Source of the DNA: Siderastrea siderea
Lineage: Eukaryota > Cnidaria > Anthozoa > Scleractinia > Rhizangiidae
Direction of reading: 5' to 3'
DNA length: 64,000 nucleotides
Assembly: GCA_964030785.1 (NCBI GenBank)
Contig: OZ034979.1
Span: 38,102,984-38,166,983, forward strand
This document shows, piece by piece, positions 23,658-33,985 of this stretch (its first letter is position 1; every line of letters begins with the position of its first letter). Below the pieces are notes generated by a model. The model saw nothing but the letters and a program-made list of their open reading frames with translations. It ran no database searches and had not been told where the DNA came from. The position numbers and the translations under genes were made by a program.

Positions 23658-23936
23658 TGCTTGGTTGTCGCTGTGGATAATAACCCTATGATTGGCCCAC
23701 CGGGGGCCCAACACCTTGTGGCTAACATTATCGCTAGCGTTTCTTTGTGGTTGATGTGCAGAGAGAACCAGGAAGGGTTGTCTAAGGCAAAATTGAAATA
23801 AAACTAGTCCCCCCTGAAATCCCCCCCCCCCCACAGTAACAGAGCTTGAATCGGTCATGACATCAATAGTGGGGTATTTGTCGAGAAAAAGCTGCGTACC
23901 ATTAAAGACACAAAGGAAACTATCCCACCAGCGCAT
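23595..23936 (-). pseudogene. DIRS RNase H, copy B (interrupted)
   Basis: It repeats WWDSFLCVFNGTQLFLDKYP and VMTDSSSVTVGGGG of copy A. It then runs through a C-run frameshift and is cut by the insertion at 23286-23657. Confidence 0.7.
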
Positions 23937-24109
23937 GTCCTGCTGAAGCGACCGTGATAGCTTATGTTTAGCCGTTGCAGCGCGCGGATTGCATCATCAA
24001 GTGTTTGGAATTTGAACGATCTAGAGCAATCATGAATAAGCCTAACTTCGGTGGAATTTGGCTTGGGAATTGCTCCCAAGGCGCTTAACACCGTAAGGTT
24101 AGTAGTCAA
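23855..24109 (-). pseudogene. DIRS reverse transcriptase remnant, copy B
   Basis: LSALGAIPKPNSTEVRLIHD runs straight into the RNase H-side sequence. This shows the RT core was deleted before or during the duplication. Confidence 0.6.
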
Positions 24110-24343
24110 TACAACCTAGTTGCCCTGCCTAATTTTGTCGTGAACTGTTTGCTCCACTGTGGCCCTCACAGTGGGGTTTGTCACTAATTTATAATTGCGC
24201 ATATCCACGTCAGTGAACTGGTTGTTAACATCCGTCAACTTGAAACCATAAAGAACGCTATCTTCTAACAAAGCTTTATCGTCATCATCCGTTAGCTCGT
24301 GTAGCCATAAAGTTTGGTTTAGTGGGGAGTTAGAAAGGGGTAG

Positions 24344-25570
24344 TCACTGGGGCGTAGCATGTCCCTGAGCGGACTGGGAGTGGTTACATGGCTGTGGCCC
24401 GGGTAATTTTGCCCACACGCTTTTCCTCCTTGCACACGCCGGTTGCATGCCGGTTGCATGCCGGTTGCGTTTACGAACGTAAACGCAGTTAGTAAAATGA
24501 CAACCCTTAGGGGAATTAAAGCTCTGGCAAATGGTACGCCCCTCATTAGTAGTGGCGACGAACTGGTTATTAGAATTGCTTACCCTTGGGGTAGCACGCA
24601 TGGATATGAATGGCTGGGGAATGAGCTCTAAAATTATAGTACATGTATGTAAGTGGTTCGAATCAAAGCTCCACAGATAACCGTATGTGGCCTGTAAGAG
24701 ATGAAACTCGTCGTCATACTTTAGGACAGAGGTCCATTGAAAATGGGTGGACAATTCCATTATTTTAACTGTATAAGCAAAATAGTTTTGTATGTCCTCT
24801 AGTGAGATTAATTTCTTGCTAAGGATTAAGTTGTGAAATATCCGAGCATTACTTATCACCCACTGTGGTAACGTGACTTGCTCTAACTTAGGTTTCTTGG
24901 GCCCATAGGAAACAATAAGCTTAGTATTTCCCCCATCAGATATAGTTCGTTCTTCCTCACAGGGTATGATAGTATCTATAAAGTCTATAATCCGAAGGCC
25001 TTTCTCACCCTTTGGTAGCTAAGCCGGTCGCAAGAACATCTCCGATGCCCTGGATTCCAGCGACGTGTTGGCAGGTGGCGAGGCTTGAAAGGACGACAAG
25101 GTGGATGACTGTTGCAACATGCTCCAGGGAGTTTGTCCCTCTTGGCTCGTTTGGGGCTGAAGGGGATTCAAGATACCATCCAGCGGCGCTGTCACGTTAG
25201 ATAGCGTAAAACCTCGAAGTCATTTGACCGTAGCTAGCCCATTTCCCTCAACCACAGCATCACTGTAGGCCGTCAGGCTCGCTTGTTTTTCCTCGATTTG
25301 CTTCTGCAGGAGGGCTTTCCTTTTCTTTTTGGCCAGCTGCTCCTCCTCGACACACAGGTCAGCCAGTATACTCTCCAGTTCAGCAATCTCTTCATCGTCC
25401 ACGTGGTCCATGTGGTCTTCACATCGGAAGGCTTCTTTTTGTGGGGAACTCTTGCCTTTTCCTTCGCAAAACTTGCTAGGAATTCCCCAAGTATGCTCGG
25501 TTATGGGTTCACTGCATCCTGCGCATTTTGCGATATGCTTTGTTACTTCACCATCGTTTGTGGCTGCCAT
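24344..25570 (-). pseudogene. DIRS gag-like ORF1, frameshifted
   Basis: It starts at ATG 25570 with MAATNDGEV and a CxxC-type module (KCAGCSEPITEHTWGIP...FC), then a charged coiled-coil-like stretch. A frame change near 25220 follows. The rest, 24859-24344, includes a Cys-rich ICQSFNSPKGCHFTNCVY motif, probably zinc-binding. The 11-bp unit CGGTTGCATGC is repeated about three times near 24437-24468. Confidence 0.65.
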
Positions 25571-25667
25571 TACGAAGCAAGAACTTACAAAACAGCTGTA
25601 TGCTAATAAAGCGCTCTGTATAGCTCAGACAAATAATGCTATATGGCTATGAGTATATAAAAGTGCC

Positions 25668-25673
25668 TTTTAT
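25668..25673 (-). terminator. AATAAA polyadenylation signal after the FADD-like stop
   Basis: AATAAA on the minus strand lies 27 bases below the stop codon at 25700-25702. This favours an independent FADD-like transcript ending here, unless the motif belongs to the retroelement edge. Confidence 0.5.
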
Positions 25674-25699
25674 TCCTAGGCAGCTGTCCCTTGTGGTAA

Positions 25700-26091
25700 C
25701 TATGCCCTTCCTACCACAAGGAAAATTGCAGTTTGTCTGTTCCCAACATGAATAGTCCATTCAAGGTCTAGATTGATATAAATGGGATTAATATTCACAT
25801 TAAAAATTGTCCAAGATTGCACAAACCTTGTGAGAGAATCAGCGATTCCTGGAACAACAGGCACCCGTGTTGAGTCAGTAGATGGATAATTATTTGCAGC
25901 CGGCGGGGGTATATGTTGGGGTTCACCTTGTTCTTGAGGTTCTCGCTGTCCACGTGTAGCACTTGTTGATGGAGGTACATATGCAGGTGTTGACGAAGGT
26001 ACATGTGCACTTGTTGAGGGAGGTACATATGGTAAAGCTGGCCTCAAGTCACTTAAACTTGGGAAAGGTTGTCTCTCCTCCACTGGTGTGC
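25700..26091 (-). CDS. FADD-like exon 5 (proline-rich tail)
   Basis: It begins with a TTGACAG acceptor, TPVEERQPFPSLSDLRP, then three 8-residue units of the type YVPPSTSA. An internal AAG|GTTTGT donor ends coding at 25827 in phase 2 if used. The residues beyond it up to the stop look less protein-like. Confidence 0.6.
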
Positions 26092-29000
26092 CTGTCAAAG
26101 TAATTGGGACTGTTTATATCTTTACAATTGTGAGGACAGTCAAAAAGTACTTCTTTGTGTTCTTGTTTACGGTACAATGTACCAGGTGGTTCTAACTTTT
26201 GAGTGTCTGGTTGAAATCATAAATGTTTGCCTTGCAACGGTGGAAAATGCATGGGTACATCATGTTGTGTAGAATGCCAGTTCTGACAAACATGGTGTAT
26301 GTGATTGTACAATAAATTAAGTTTGATGACTGACTTTTCTTGGTGGTAACATCAACTGAAAATACAATAAAACTTATACATCCAAAGGGGATACATCTTG
26401 AAATCATACATAAAACTATCACCATTATGTAAGACAAACCTGTTCCCACCACTCCAGTCATCAAATTTTGCTGTTCCCTCAAAGCAAAATCTAAACAAAG
26501 AAAGACACTAAAATTAATAATTAAACAAATAAAAAATTCAATATTTTATGTTTCATTAAATCTTGTAATTTCCCATTTTATCCCATTTTCAGACATCAAA
26601 GCCCAGAAAGTACACATGAACATGTACCATATAACACTACAGCATCCATATGTGATTAGTGAATTCCAAAAAGTTTCCAAAATGTTTAGTGAGATACAAT
26701 CGCATTTCAATCATTACCAATCATTACAAAACACTTATTATTTCCTATTGTTCAGTTCCAGAAAAAGGGGTGGTGAATGGCCTTACCAAAAATTAGGATC
26801 TCACTAAAATTCAGTTGAATTGTAAGCATCTCGCAGTCTCGTTTTTTTGACCGATTCTTTGCATCACGATCTTTTTGTGAAGCTGCCTAGAACCTTGAGT
26901 TTTTAGAAGGCTACATTGTACAAAATGAATCTCTAAGTTCTGATCTACTTAGGTAACATCTTAAGTTGCCCAAAAATGATCTGAAAGTCTAGGGTCTGAA
27001 AAGGGTCTTGGGCTTGTACAAGAAAACCATCATCTCACCGTCTCGCAAAGTCTCGAATTTAGTATTTGCCACCCCTAGAAAATATCCATTCCACCCTAAA
27101 AAGCAAACAATTGAACAAAATAATATATGTGTACCTCTCACTTTTTCTGACAGGTCCCGCCTTCCTATCTTCTCAAGGGCTTCCCGTAAGACTTTCACAG
27201 TTGTGCTATTAACTCTTCTCTGTTTCCACTCACCAAACATCGCCATGCCTTTTTCTACAACACGACGATGCTCTACATCAATATTTGTTAGTGCACTTTC
27301 AGGAACCCCGAGGCGTCTGCCAAGCATTTTCCAGCTTGTACTGAGATCCTCTACAAGATCGTGAAGAAGAGCATCAGACACAAGTGTGCTGTCCAGGCTG
27401 GTAGGTACTGTTACTGTAGCTGCAATAGCAAAAAAATGTCAATCACTGGCAGTTAGTCCTTTCTGATGGTATCACAGCATTATTACAGGCCATGTTTAAA
27501 ACTTATTTAAGTAATTGTAGTCAGGAATTGACATTGTGAGTGAAAGGTTTGAGACTGACTTGTTCAGTTGTTAGCTTAAGATGTTCTGGCTAATGCTTAG
27601 GCTTTCATCAGTTTGAAAGATGACTGTTATTATGCACGATTCATAAATTAGACATGTACAAAAATGTACAGGGTGTGCTATGTAAGGAGTACTGAATGGT
27701 CCCCCAAAGTAACATAACTCTTGGAATTTCGAATTCTTAGGAATTGTAAGAGTTTCTGAATCTTGAATTTTGAAAACCACCCTCCCAAAGCCTTGGAATT
27801 CTGAAAGCATTGGCTGTTAGCTTGGGCAAACATTCACTTGAAGCTGCACTTTAATTTAACAAGCTTTTATGTCATCTTAATATAGCCTACTACTCCTAAA
27901 CTGATGCAATCTATTAATGTTGGTCTGGGATCATCTTGGGCTCAGAAATTGTTAAAGTTAAAATCTCCATCTTGAATTTAAAAGTAATGTATTTAGAATC
28001 TCTTGCAACCAACCACCTTCACCCACTGCCAACAAGAGAATCATTGCGACTAATTTTTTTTAAAACATGTATTGTTTTCTTACGTGGGCCTTGGAATGGA
28101 ACATTCTGATCACCTGAAAAAGAAAAATATCAATTGTGAATGAAATCCTCGTGACAATGATGTTTCAGTACCTTCTTATAATCAGTGGTATAATAAATTA
28201 ATAGTTGACCAACAAAATCGACATTGGACCACTGCTGTTTACCAAAATGTTGTACTGTAATTAAAAGATCACATTATCAAGGGTAAATCAGTTAATAGGC
28301 CACTCAACATGTTAATTTGTAAGACAGCTCAAAAGAAATAATAAATTTATCACCTATTGAAGCATTGTATGGTTAGGTTCATGGTATTCATGTCTTCATT
28401 TGAAGTAAGGCCTTCCCTGACATTAGTGTATAAAGGTTATGCATTAATCTGTGGTCAGGACCGTGGCTACGTTTCCCTTTACCTCCAAAGTGGGGGGGGG
28501 GGAGGGAGGGGTACAGGAGATTTTGAATGACAGGGTTCCTGTTTCCCATACCCACTCCACCCTTGATCTCTCCATCCTCTCAAAATGCCTGCAATCACAA
28601 AGTATGTTGCAAAACAGACGGGAGGTTGAGAAAAACAGCTGTCAATAAAGACATTCCATGAGCTGTACCTGTCATGTAGGTCTGCCTCAGCAATCATAAC
28701 AATCACATGAAAACCACAGTCACAATGATTGCCCAACATTTTTGTAGCGATTGTAGCAATCCCAGTGAGCAGATAGATGCAAGTGTTTTAAGGTTGGTTT
28801 TCACTAGCAATGGAGTCGGAGTCGGAGTTGGAGTGGTAATCAGAAACGCAGAGTGTTTTGATCTAGTGAAAACAACGTTCCGATTCCGCTTACAACTTCA
28901 TTGCTTACAATCTAGTGAAAACTGGGTTGTCGGAGTCGGAAGGAGTAGCGGAAGAACTAAACCAATCATAAATCATAGGAACAAGCACTGTGATTGGTTT

Positions 29001-29843
29001 ATCCTTCTGCTTCTGCTTCCAACTCCAACAATCTGGTTTTCACTAGATCATAAACGATGGAATTGTTAGTGGAGGCAGAAGAAAATGGAAATGTTCCAAT
29101 TCTTCCAACTCCGATTCTGTAGAGCTCATGATTCCGCTTACGACTGTGCTTACGACTCCGATTTTTTATTTTTACTAGGTCATAAGCGCTCTGATCTTAC
29201 TCCTCTGCTTGTGACTCCGACTCCAACTCCATTGCTAGTGAAAACCAGCCTTTAGGGGGTTGCCAGCCACAACGCACTAACAATTATACATTAAAATGTG
29301 TGACATTGTCAGACACTGTCCAAAATATACATGTTCAGCTGTGGTATTTCTTTGTACTGGAGGTTTAAGAATGTAATGTTAGTGTGTGATCAGGCCCAGA
29401 AATCAGGAGTTTACTCATGGGAGGTGTCAATTCACTTGGAACTTAAAAAGCATCAATGAATTGAAGGGCACAGCCGCACAGGGCAAAAATATTCATCTTG
29501 TTTATACGACATAAGCACGTTCTAAAAATAAGCTTAATAGCCGTTTACATAAATCAATAAGAAAGCTAATATTCCCTTTGAGTGTACTCTTACCTTGGAT
29601 TCCTAATAATTTATTCCTTAAGTCATTTCTGTTAATTGCGATCAGTTTAGAAGCCAAGAAATCTCTGTTTTCTTCTGACAGCATGTTACGCTGTTCAAGA
29701 GCGCTAAAAAGTTCGAATGCTCGGGTAAATTTCTCTGCCTGTCCAGCAGGAATCACATCTCCACACAGGAATTTCAACTCCTGAAGATCTGAAGTAGTCA
29801 AACTGTTGGAGAGTTCCAACAAAAGTGATCTATAGTTACTCAT
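25700..29843 (-). CDS. FADD-like adaptor: death effector domain + death domain + Pro-rich tail
   Basis: Five exons join in consistent phase 1: 29843-29594, 28113-28084, 27419-27135, 26490-26440 and 26091-25700, giving 335 residues plus a stop. Residues 1-83 are a death effector domain with the FADD-like helix-2 spelling ELKFLC, an ELFSALEQRN helix and the charge-triad RxDL as RNDL. Residues about 108-187 are a death domain (DLSTSWKMLGRRLGVP ... EWKQRR ... LSEKVRG). The DED-then-DD order is that of FADD, which bridges death receptors to caspase-8-type proteases in the cytoplasm. Human FADD is about 208 residues, so the 140-residue tail with (Y/H)VP(P/S)ST repeats is extra. A good internal donor at 25826/25825 could shorten the last exon and lead to further exons. 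The domain calls are firm; the tail is less sure. Confidence 0.85.
26440..26490 (-). CDS. FADD-like exon 4 (51-nt cassette)
   Basis: A TGTTTAG acceptor and GTTTGT donor enclose 17 codons, symmetric phase 1-1 (DFALREQQNLMTGVVGT). It could be skipped without changing frame. Confidence 0.6.
27135..27419 (-). CDS. FADD-like exon 3 (death domain)
   Basis: A GCTATTGCAG acceptor and GTACAC donor bound the exon. It carries a short Thr/Val linker and the whole death domain, including the core Trp of STSWKMLGRRL. Phase is 1 on both sides. Confidence 0.9.
27571..27810. other. FADD-like intron sequence, no feature recognised
   Basis: The intron between exons 2 and 3 (27420-28083) contains only AT-rich DNA and chance frames. 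I see nothing further in it. Confidence 0.4.
28084..28113 (-). CDS. FADD-like exon 2 (30-nt micro-exon)
   Basis: A TTTTTCAG acceptor and GTAAGA donor bound 10 codons (GDQNVPFQGP), phase 1-1. It joins the DED to the death-domain exon in frame. Confidence 0.65.
28790..29254. mobile_element. MITE with TTTTCACTAGCAATGGAGT ends
   Basis: The left end AGGTTGGTTTTCACTAGCAA matches the reverse complement of the right end over about 40 bases. Both arms carry GGAGTCGGAGT-like repeats and further CACTAG palindromes. It lies in the first intron of the FADD-like gene. Confidence 0.8.
29594..29843 (-). CDS. FADD-like exon 1 (death effector domain)
   Basis: The start MSNYRSLLLEL opens the DED, which fills the exon to LLGIQ with a split Gly codon. 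The donor is CAAG|GTAAGAG. The start codon is the first ATG and lies 321 bases from the divergent DNAJC22 ATG. Confidence 0.9.
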
Positions 29844-30164
29844 CGTCGTTAAATTCCGTCAAGTTTGAAGCATTCTTCATCGAATTTTGGTTTGGTTGAA
29901 TCCGGGAAAGGAAGAAGCGACTGGGCTCAAGACGCCTCATGGGATTTTTCGCATGTTCTATTTCCGGTTCCGGTTAAAGGCTTTCCCGCGCTTTTTGCGC
30001 GCTCGTTCCCAGGCGTTGCAAAATTCAACCAGTCATTGGAGGCCATGTTACAAAACAGGCAGCCAATCAGATGTCGCCAGGTGAATACATTGGCGTGTCA
30101 GTTCCGCTTGGACCAAAAATCTGTCACACTGCAAAATTTACTGCACAACCTGGAAATTTGAAGT
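29844..30164. promoter_or_regulatory. Probable bidirectional promoter (FADD-like / DNAJC22)
   Basis: The 321 bases between two divergent start codons must hold both 5' UTRs and core promoters. The segment is richer in G/C and CG dinucleotides than the surroundings (for example CCGGTTCCGG and GCGCTTTTTGCGCGC). No TATA box is obvious. The open frames across it are not called as genes. Confidence 0.65.
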
Positions 30165-31244
30165 ATGGCGGAGAACCGTAAAAGCTTATTCCTAACGTAT
30201 CTTATTTGGCTGATTTGGGGATGGTTTGGCTTGCATCACTTGTACCTTGGACGAGATATCCAAGCCTTTTTATGGTGGTCAACCATCGGTGGTTTCTTTG
30301 GATTGGGTTGGTTTCGCGATCTTTGGCGAATTCCAGAATACGTTGATGACGCTAACGATGAGCCTTACTTCGTGGAAGAGCTGAAGAGAAAGATAAGACT
30401 CCGTAAGGAGCCTGCTTTTAGCGTGACAAGATTCGCTGGGCAAATGTTGGTGGGGTACTTTTATGGTATATTGGTTCGATTAGCGATCCCCGAGGAAGCT
30501 AAATGGCTGCCTTCGTTATTGGTACCCCTTGGTGTAGCTATCGGCGTGTATCTTGTAGGAAACATCGGTCGTGAAAGAGGCGATTTTAAATATCCTTTGG
30601 CGGGATCATTCATTGCTAATATTGTACTGACGTATCTTACCGGCGAAGAAGCCGGCTATATGTACTTAGCTTTGATTGCTGCGATATTTTTTCAGAATCA
30701 CCGCGAATTTCGCAAAGAGAAACCACAGAAAAAGACCTTTTGCAAGCGTTTGCAGTACCTCGCTGTTGGTGGACTTGTCGTTTGTTGTTTGTGGAGCTCA
30801 TTCCTTTATTTCAATGCACAAGTTACGACGGAGGATGGCGAAACCGTGAAGCTACGCGATGCTGTAAACCATTTCTTCCATTCTCCTGTGTGGCTTGAGT
30901 TCAAAGATGTGTTTTGGGGTTTGTACGAGGAGGGGCAGAAACATGGCTGGGACAATTTCTACGAGGAGTTTGTCAAAGCGCTTGATCCCAGAGGAGAGAA
31001 AAACGCTTATCGTGTGCTTGGGCTAACGGAGGATGCAACTCAAGAAGAAATCAAAAGACGTTATAAAAAACTTGCAGTAAAATGGCACCCAGATAGAAAT
31101 CCGGACAATAAGGAGCAAGCCCAACAGAAATTTATGGAAATTCAAGAAGCTTACGAAATTCTCTCCAACATTAAATCAAGGAGAGCTTCTAGAAATACAA
31201 AGACAAGGGGCGATTCTGATCAACACGATCACACGGAATTTTAA
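30165..31244 (+). CDS. DNAJC22: DnaJ homolog subfamily C member 22
   Basis: A single-exon gene of 359 residues, close to the roughly 340 of vertebrate DNAJC22 (Drosophila Wurst). Residues about 6-55 form a TM2-type domain (YLIWLIWGWFGLHHLYLGRD, then GGFFGLGWFRDLWRIPEY). Several further membrane segments follow (about 92-108, 116-134, 146-158, 163-176 and 196-216). A C-terminal J domain spans about 279-337, with the HPD tripeptide at 308-310. This TM2-then-J order is specific to the family. It is a multipass membrane co-chaperone that stimulates Hsc70; Wurst has been linked to clathrin-mediated endocytosis in fly airways. An in-frame TGA two codons before the ATG fixes the start. It is divergent from the FADD-like gene. 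Confidence 0.95.
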   Translation: MAENRKSLFLTYLIWLIWGWFGLHHLYLGRDIQAFLWWSTIGGFFGLGWFRDLWRIPEYVDDANDEPYFVEELKRKIRLRKEPAFSVTRFAGQMLVGYFYGILVRLAIPEEAKWLPSLLVPLGVAIGVYLVGNIGRERGDFKYPLAGSFIANIVLTYLTGEEAGYMYLALIAAIFFQNHREFRKEKPQKKTFCKRLQYLAVGGLVVCCLWSSFLYFNAQVTTEDGETVKLRDAVNHFFHSPVWLEFKDVFWGLYEEGQKHGWDNFYEEFVKALDPRGEKNAYRVLGLTEDATQEEIKRRYKKLAVKWHPDRNPDNKEQAQQKFMEIQEAYEILSNIKSRRASRNTKTRGDSDQHDHTEF

Positions 31245-31374
31245 CCAAGAATTGAGTTTATAATCAGAGTACAGTTTTATCAATATTTTAGATAGCAATT
31301 AGTTTGCTTGTGACAATGGAACAGGTGGTCAAATTATGATGATTATTGGTATGTGATCCACCTGTGAGAAAGCC

Positions 31375-31380
31375 AATAAA
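31375..31380 (+). terminator. AATAAA polyadenylation signal of DNAJC22
   Basis: It lies 131 bases past the DNAJC22 stop. A second AATAAA at 31627-31632 could serve a longer 3' UTR. Confidence 0.55.
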
Positions 31381-33436
31381 AACAAATGATAGTCAGTCAA
31401 ACGGAAAAGAAGGAGACATGTCCCCACTGGGGACTGAAGCTAGAGAATCTTTTTTTTTGTACAAAAGAATCCATGGCGAAATAGTCAAAATATTTAACTT
31501 TTTTGTACATTAATTACGAGTGTAGTCAATTTCTTTTGAAACAAGGGACATTTACCATTTGGCTTGAAGATCTGATGTCGAATATTTAAGGCATTTTCCA
31601 CAATCACAGTAAGCAGTGATTTTTGGAATAAATGTACAACCTCAAAAGGTGTGGTAGAGTGTAGATAACTCTAAATTTTTATGCTCACTGAAACCAAAAA
31701 CAGTTTCCCTGTGACACTTATTCCTGAAATATAACTTCCAATTTAACCTGGACTTTGGTGTTTCCCCTGTTAGTGTGAGTTATCAACATTCCCCTGTATC
31801 ACAAAAAAAAAATCCAGTTACGTTTTGATTTCATTCCTTGCTGTTGCTGGGCAAGTTGCAGAAAACATTGCTCAGGCAATTGTGCTCAGAAAGGCAACAC
31901 AAGAGGAAAGATACCATAGTCTGACTCTTGATTTATCTCAGTTACTTTTAAAAGTGGTAGCTTCATTGATTAAAAAAAATACTGGTAGATGGCTGGATAT
32001 AGCCCTTTTCACAGTTGACTTTTTAACTGGCCATTGCCATAAAGGTGACTGCCGGTTTATAAAATGGATCAGGTTTTTTTTCATGGTCAGTTGGCTTAAC
32101 ATATGAACAAAGTGCTGTAAAACTTGTGGTAGGGGTACTCAAGAGCGGTACTGTCTTATGTATGACGCATGCGCATATTGGTCTGCTGAATGTTACCTAC
32201 GTGTGTTCTTGTCTTTTAATTTACAGTATTTAAGATATGAACGGCAAAGGGTTGTTAAGTATGGGGCTTCTGTATTTGTCTTGTATGACGCATGCACAAT
32301 TGGCTGGGTTGTCTAGTTAGTGGTTATGGTGAAAAATTTTTTAGTGCCGGAGTTTTGTTATGGGGATTGACATTTTGAGGGATGTAAAAATGTGGGAGTG
32401 GAAGGATTTGTGAATGTGAGGAGCATATCACGCTTCTGTGAATGTGATTTGCCTTGAAAGTTGCGTTTTGTATAGCAGCAGTGTAATATTGTGCTGCTTG
32501 AGAGGCAGTTTCCCTTGGCGTTTTATGGGAGATGGTTTCTGAAGTGGATTGTAAGTTTTCTCATTGAGTAACCTGTATTTTGCAGAGGAGAGAAATGACA
32601 GCTGTGTTTGCTGCTTATTAGCACTGTAAGGAACAGTGGCTTAGGAAGAGAAGGGATTGGCACTATTATGATGATGTAATTAGTGGATTGCACCGTCGAT
32701 GCATCATAGTTCTTGAGAAGGGAGAGAGATGAGTGCTTATTTCAATGGGAAGTTGATTTTAATTGCATAAAGATGACGAAATCGGTCATTAGTAAGGAGA
32801 TCAATTAATAAGGTAGCTGTTACGAGTCTTTAAGATAGAAATAACTGAATATTATCGAGCGATGCGTGTGGTGTTCACTGTTGTGTTGGTTGGGTTTGAG
32901 GTAATTTTGTAAGTGCATATTCTGGTACGTAGTTGTTTACGTTACGAATTCTGAGTCAACTTGTTTACTTTTGCAAGGGGATTCCCGGGTTAGCAAACCG
33001 GATTTAAAGATCACGTCACGAGATATGCCTTAATGTGCCCCAGACTCTGCCGATCTGCTCGAGTTCGTGTTTATCAGATGTTATATTTTGATTCTACTGC
33101 TATGTTCACTGTTTGTATTCACGGTCTAGGCACTACAGTAAATATTTCGTCGTCCCCGTGTGAGCATTCTCCGTTGTGGGTGAATTTATACCAATATTCA
33201 GCGTTTGAGTGAATTTGCGTTTTTCAGCAGAAATAAAAGCGATAAGAAAGTTAAGCTGAGTCATCAGAGTTTAAACATTACGTCATCCAGGAACGCTATA
33301 GTCAAAATATTGTGTCACACAATCACACTTTTTCATCACGCCTGTTCGTATAAATACAGGATTGCTTCCACATTTGTGAAACCTAGGGGTGGGGAGGGTC
33401 AGAATGGCCGGTTAAAATGCCCATTGGGCTTTCGTC

Positions 33437-33553
33437 TTATTTGCATTACCATGTATTTGAACGTCAATGTGAGGCAGTTTCGGGCAATTTTGCAGTTTCT
33501 GGTCTAAATTGCCTCACATCCACCTTCAAATACATTGTAATGCAAATGAGAAA
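33437..33553. mobile_element. Hairpin element (~45-bp arms)
   Basis: TTTGCATTACCATGTATTTG ... AATGTGAGGCA is followed after a short loop by its imperfect reverse complement (TTGCCTCACAT ... CAAATACATTGTAATGCAAA). This is a foldback structure typical of small MITEs. Confidence 0.65.
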
Positions 33554-33614
33554 AGTTAACTGTGAAAAGGGCTGTTGTCAGGATTTTCAAAAGCATCCGA
33601 TGCCCAACAAAGTT

Positions 33615-33985
33615 TCATACGAGGAGGCTCCGCCCCTAGGTCCAACCCCTTACCCTTTTATATACCATTTTTGACAGAAAAGGTACCCCTTTCGTATACC
33701 TTCCATTGAAAAATGGTACCCCTTTCACATACCTACTTAAGAACATTGCACCCCTTCGAAACCCTTGGAAGGACGTCTTCATCATTTTCACATGACGTTT
33801 AATAAATTAAAATGATACAGTCATGAGGTGCGTCTACTCGAAATATTTTAATCAAAGTCCCTTTTAAATACCTAAATGACAGATTTCCCTACCCTTTCAT
33901 ATACTTCAGCTCGTGAAATACCTACCCTTTTGTATACCTGAAGCCTGAAAGAGGTACCCCTTTCAGGCAGAGCCTCCCCGTATAA
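33615..33985. mobile_element. Element with repeated TACCCCTTTCATATACC units
   Basis: The ends ATACGAGGAGGCTCCGCCCC and, in reverse complement, TATACGGGGAGGCTCTGCC match. The interior has at least five degenerate TACCCCTTTxxTATACC units. It has no coding capacity. Confidence 0.55.

Larger units (their letters stand above)
23193..24517. repeat. Tandem duplication inside the DIRS element, unit B
   Basis: Direct copy of 21839-23192, ending at CTTAGGGGAATT, the same AATT junction at which unit A ends. It differs by point changes, by a 372-bp insertion at 23286-23657, and by lacking the SINE block. Confidence 0.85.
20110..25640 (-). mobile_element. Degraded DIRS-like tyrosine-recombinase retrotransposon
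   Basis: Reading down the minus strand it holds a gag-like ORF (25570-24344), reverse transcriptase fragments, RNase H, and a tyrosine recombinase (to 20172). RT-RNase H-YR without an integrase defines the DIRS-like order. The copy is dead: frames are broken, the RT core with its YxDD box is missing, RNase H plus RT is duplicated in tandem, and two DNA transposons and SINE copies lie inside it. I could not identify its terminal repeats, so the ends are approximate. Confidence 0.8.

Noticed and set aside
25827..26091. Direct splice from the FADD-like internal donor to the kinase exon at 20027
   Set aside because: The phases do not match (2 into 0) and the joined frame stops within a few codons. 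A fusion needs a bridging exon.
29865..30161. Overlapping plus-strand frames between the FADD-like gene and DNAJC22
   Set aside because: They fall in the shared promoter/5' UTR. The TGA just before the DNAJC22 ATG shows they are not an N-terminal extension.
31825..32106. 93-residue frame after DNAJC22
   Set aside because: It lacks any recognisable domain and follows a poly-A-like run. It could be UTR or an intergenic frame.
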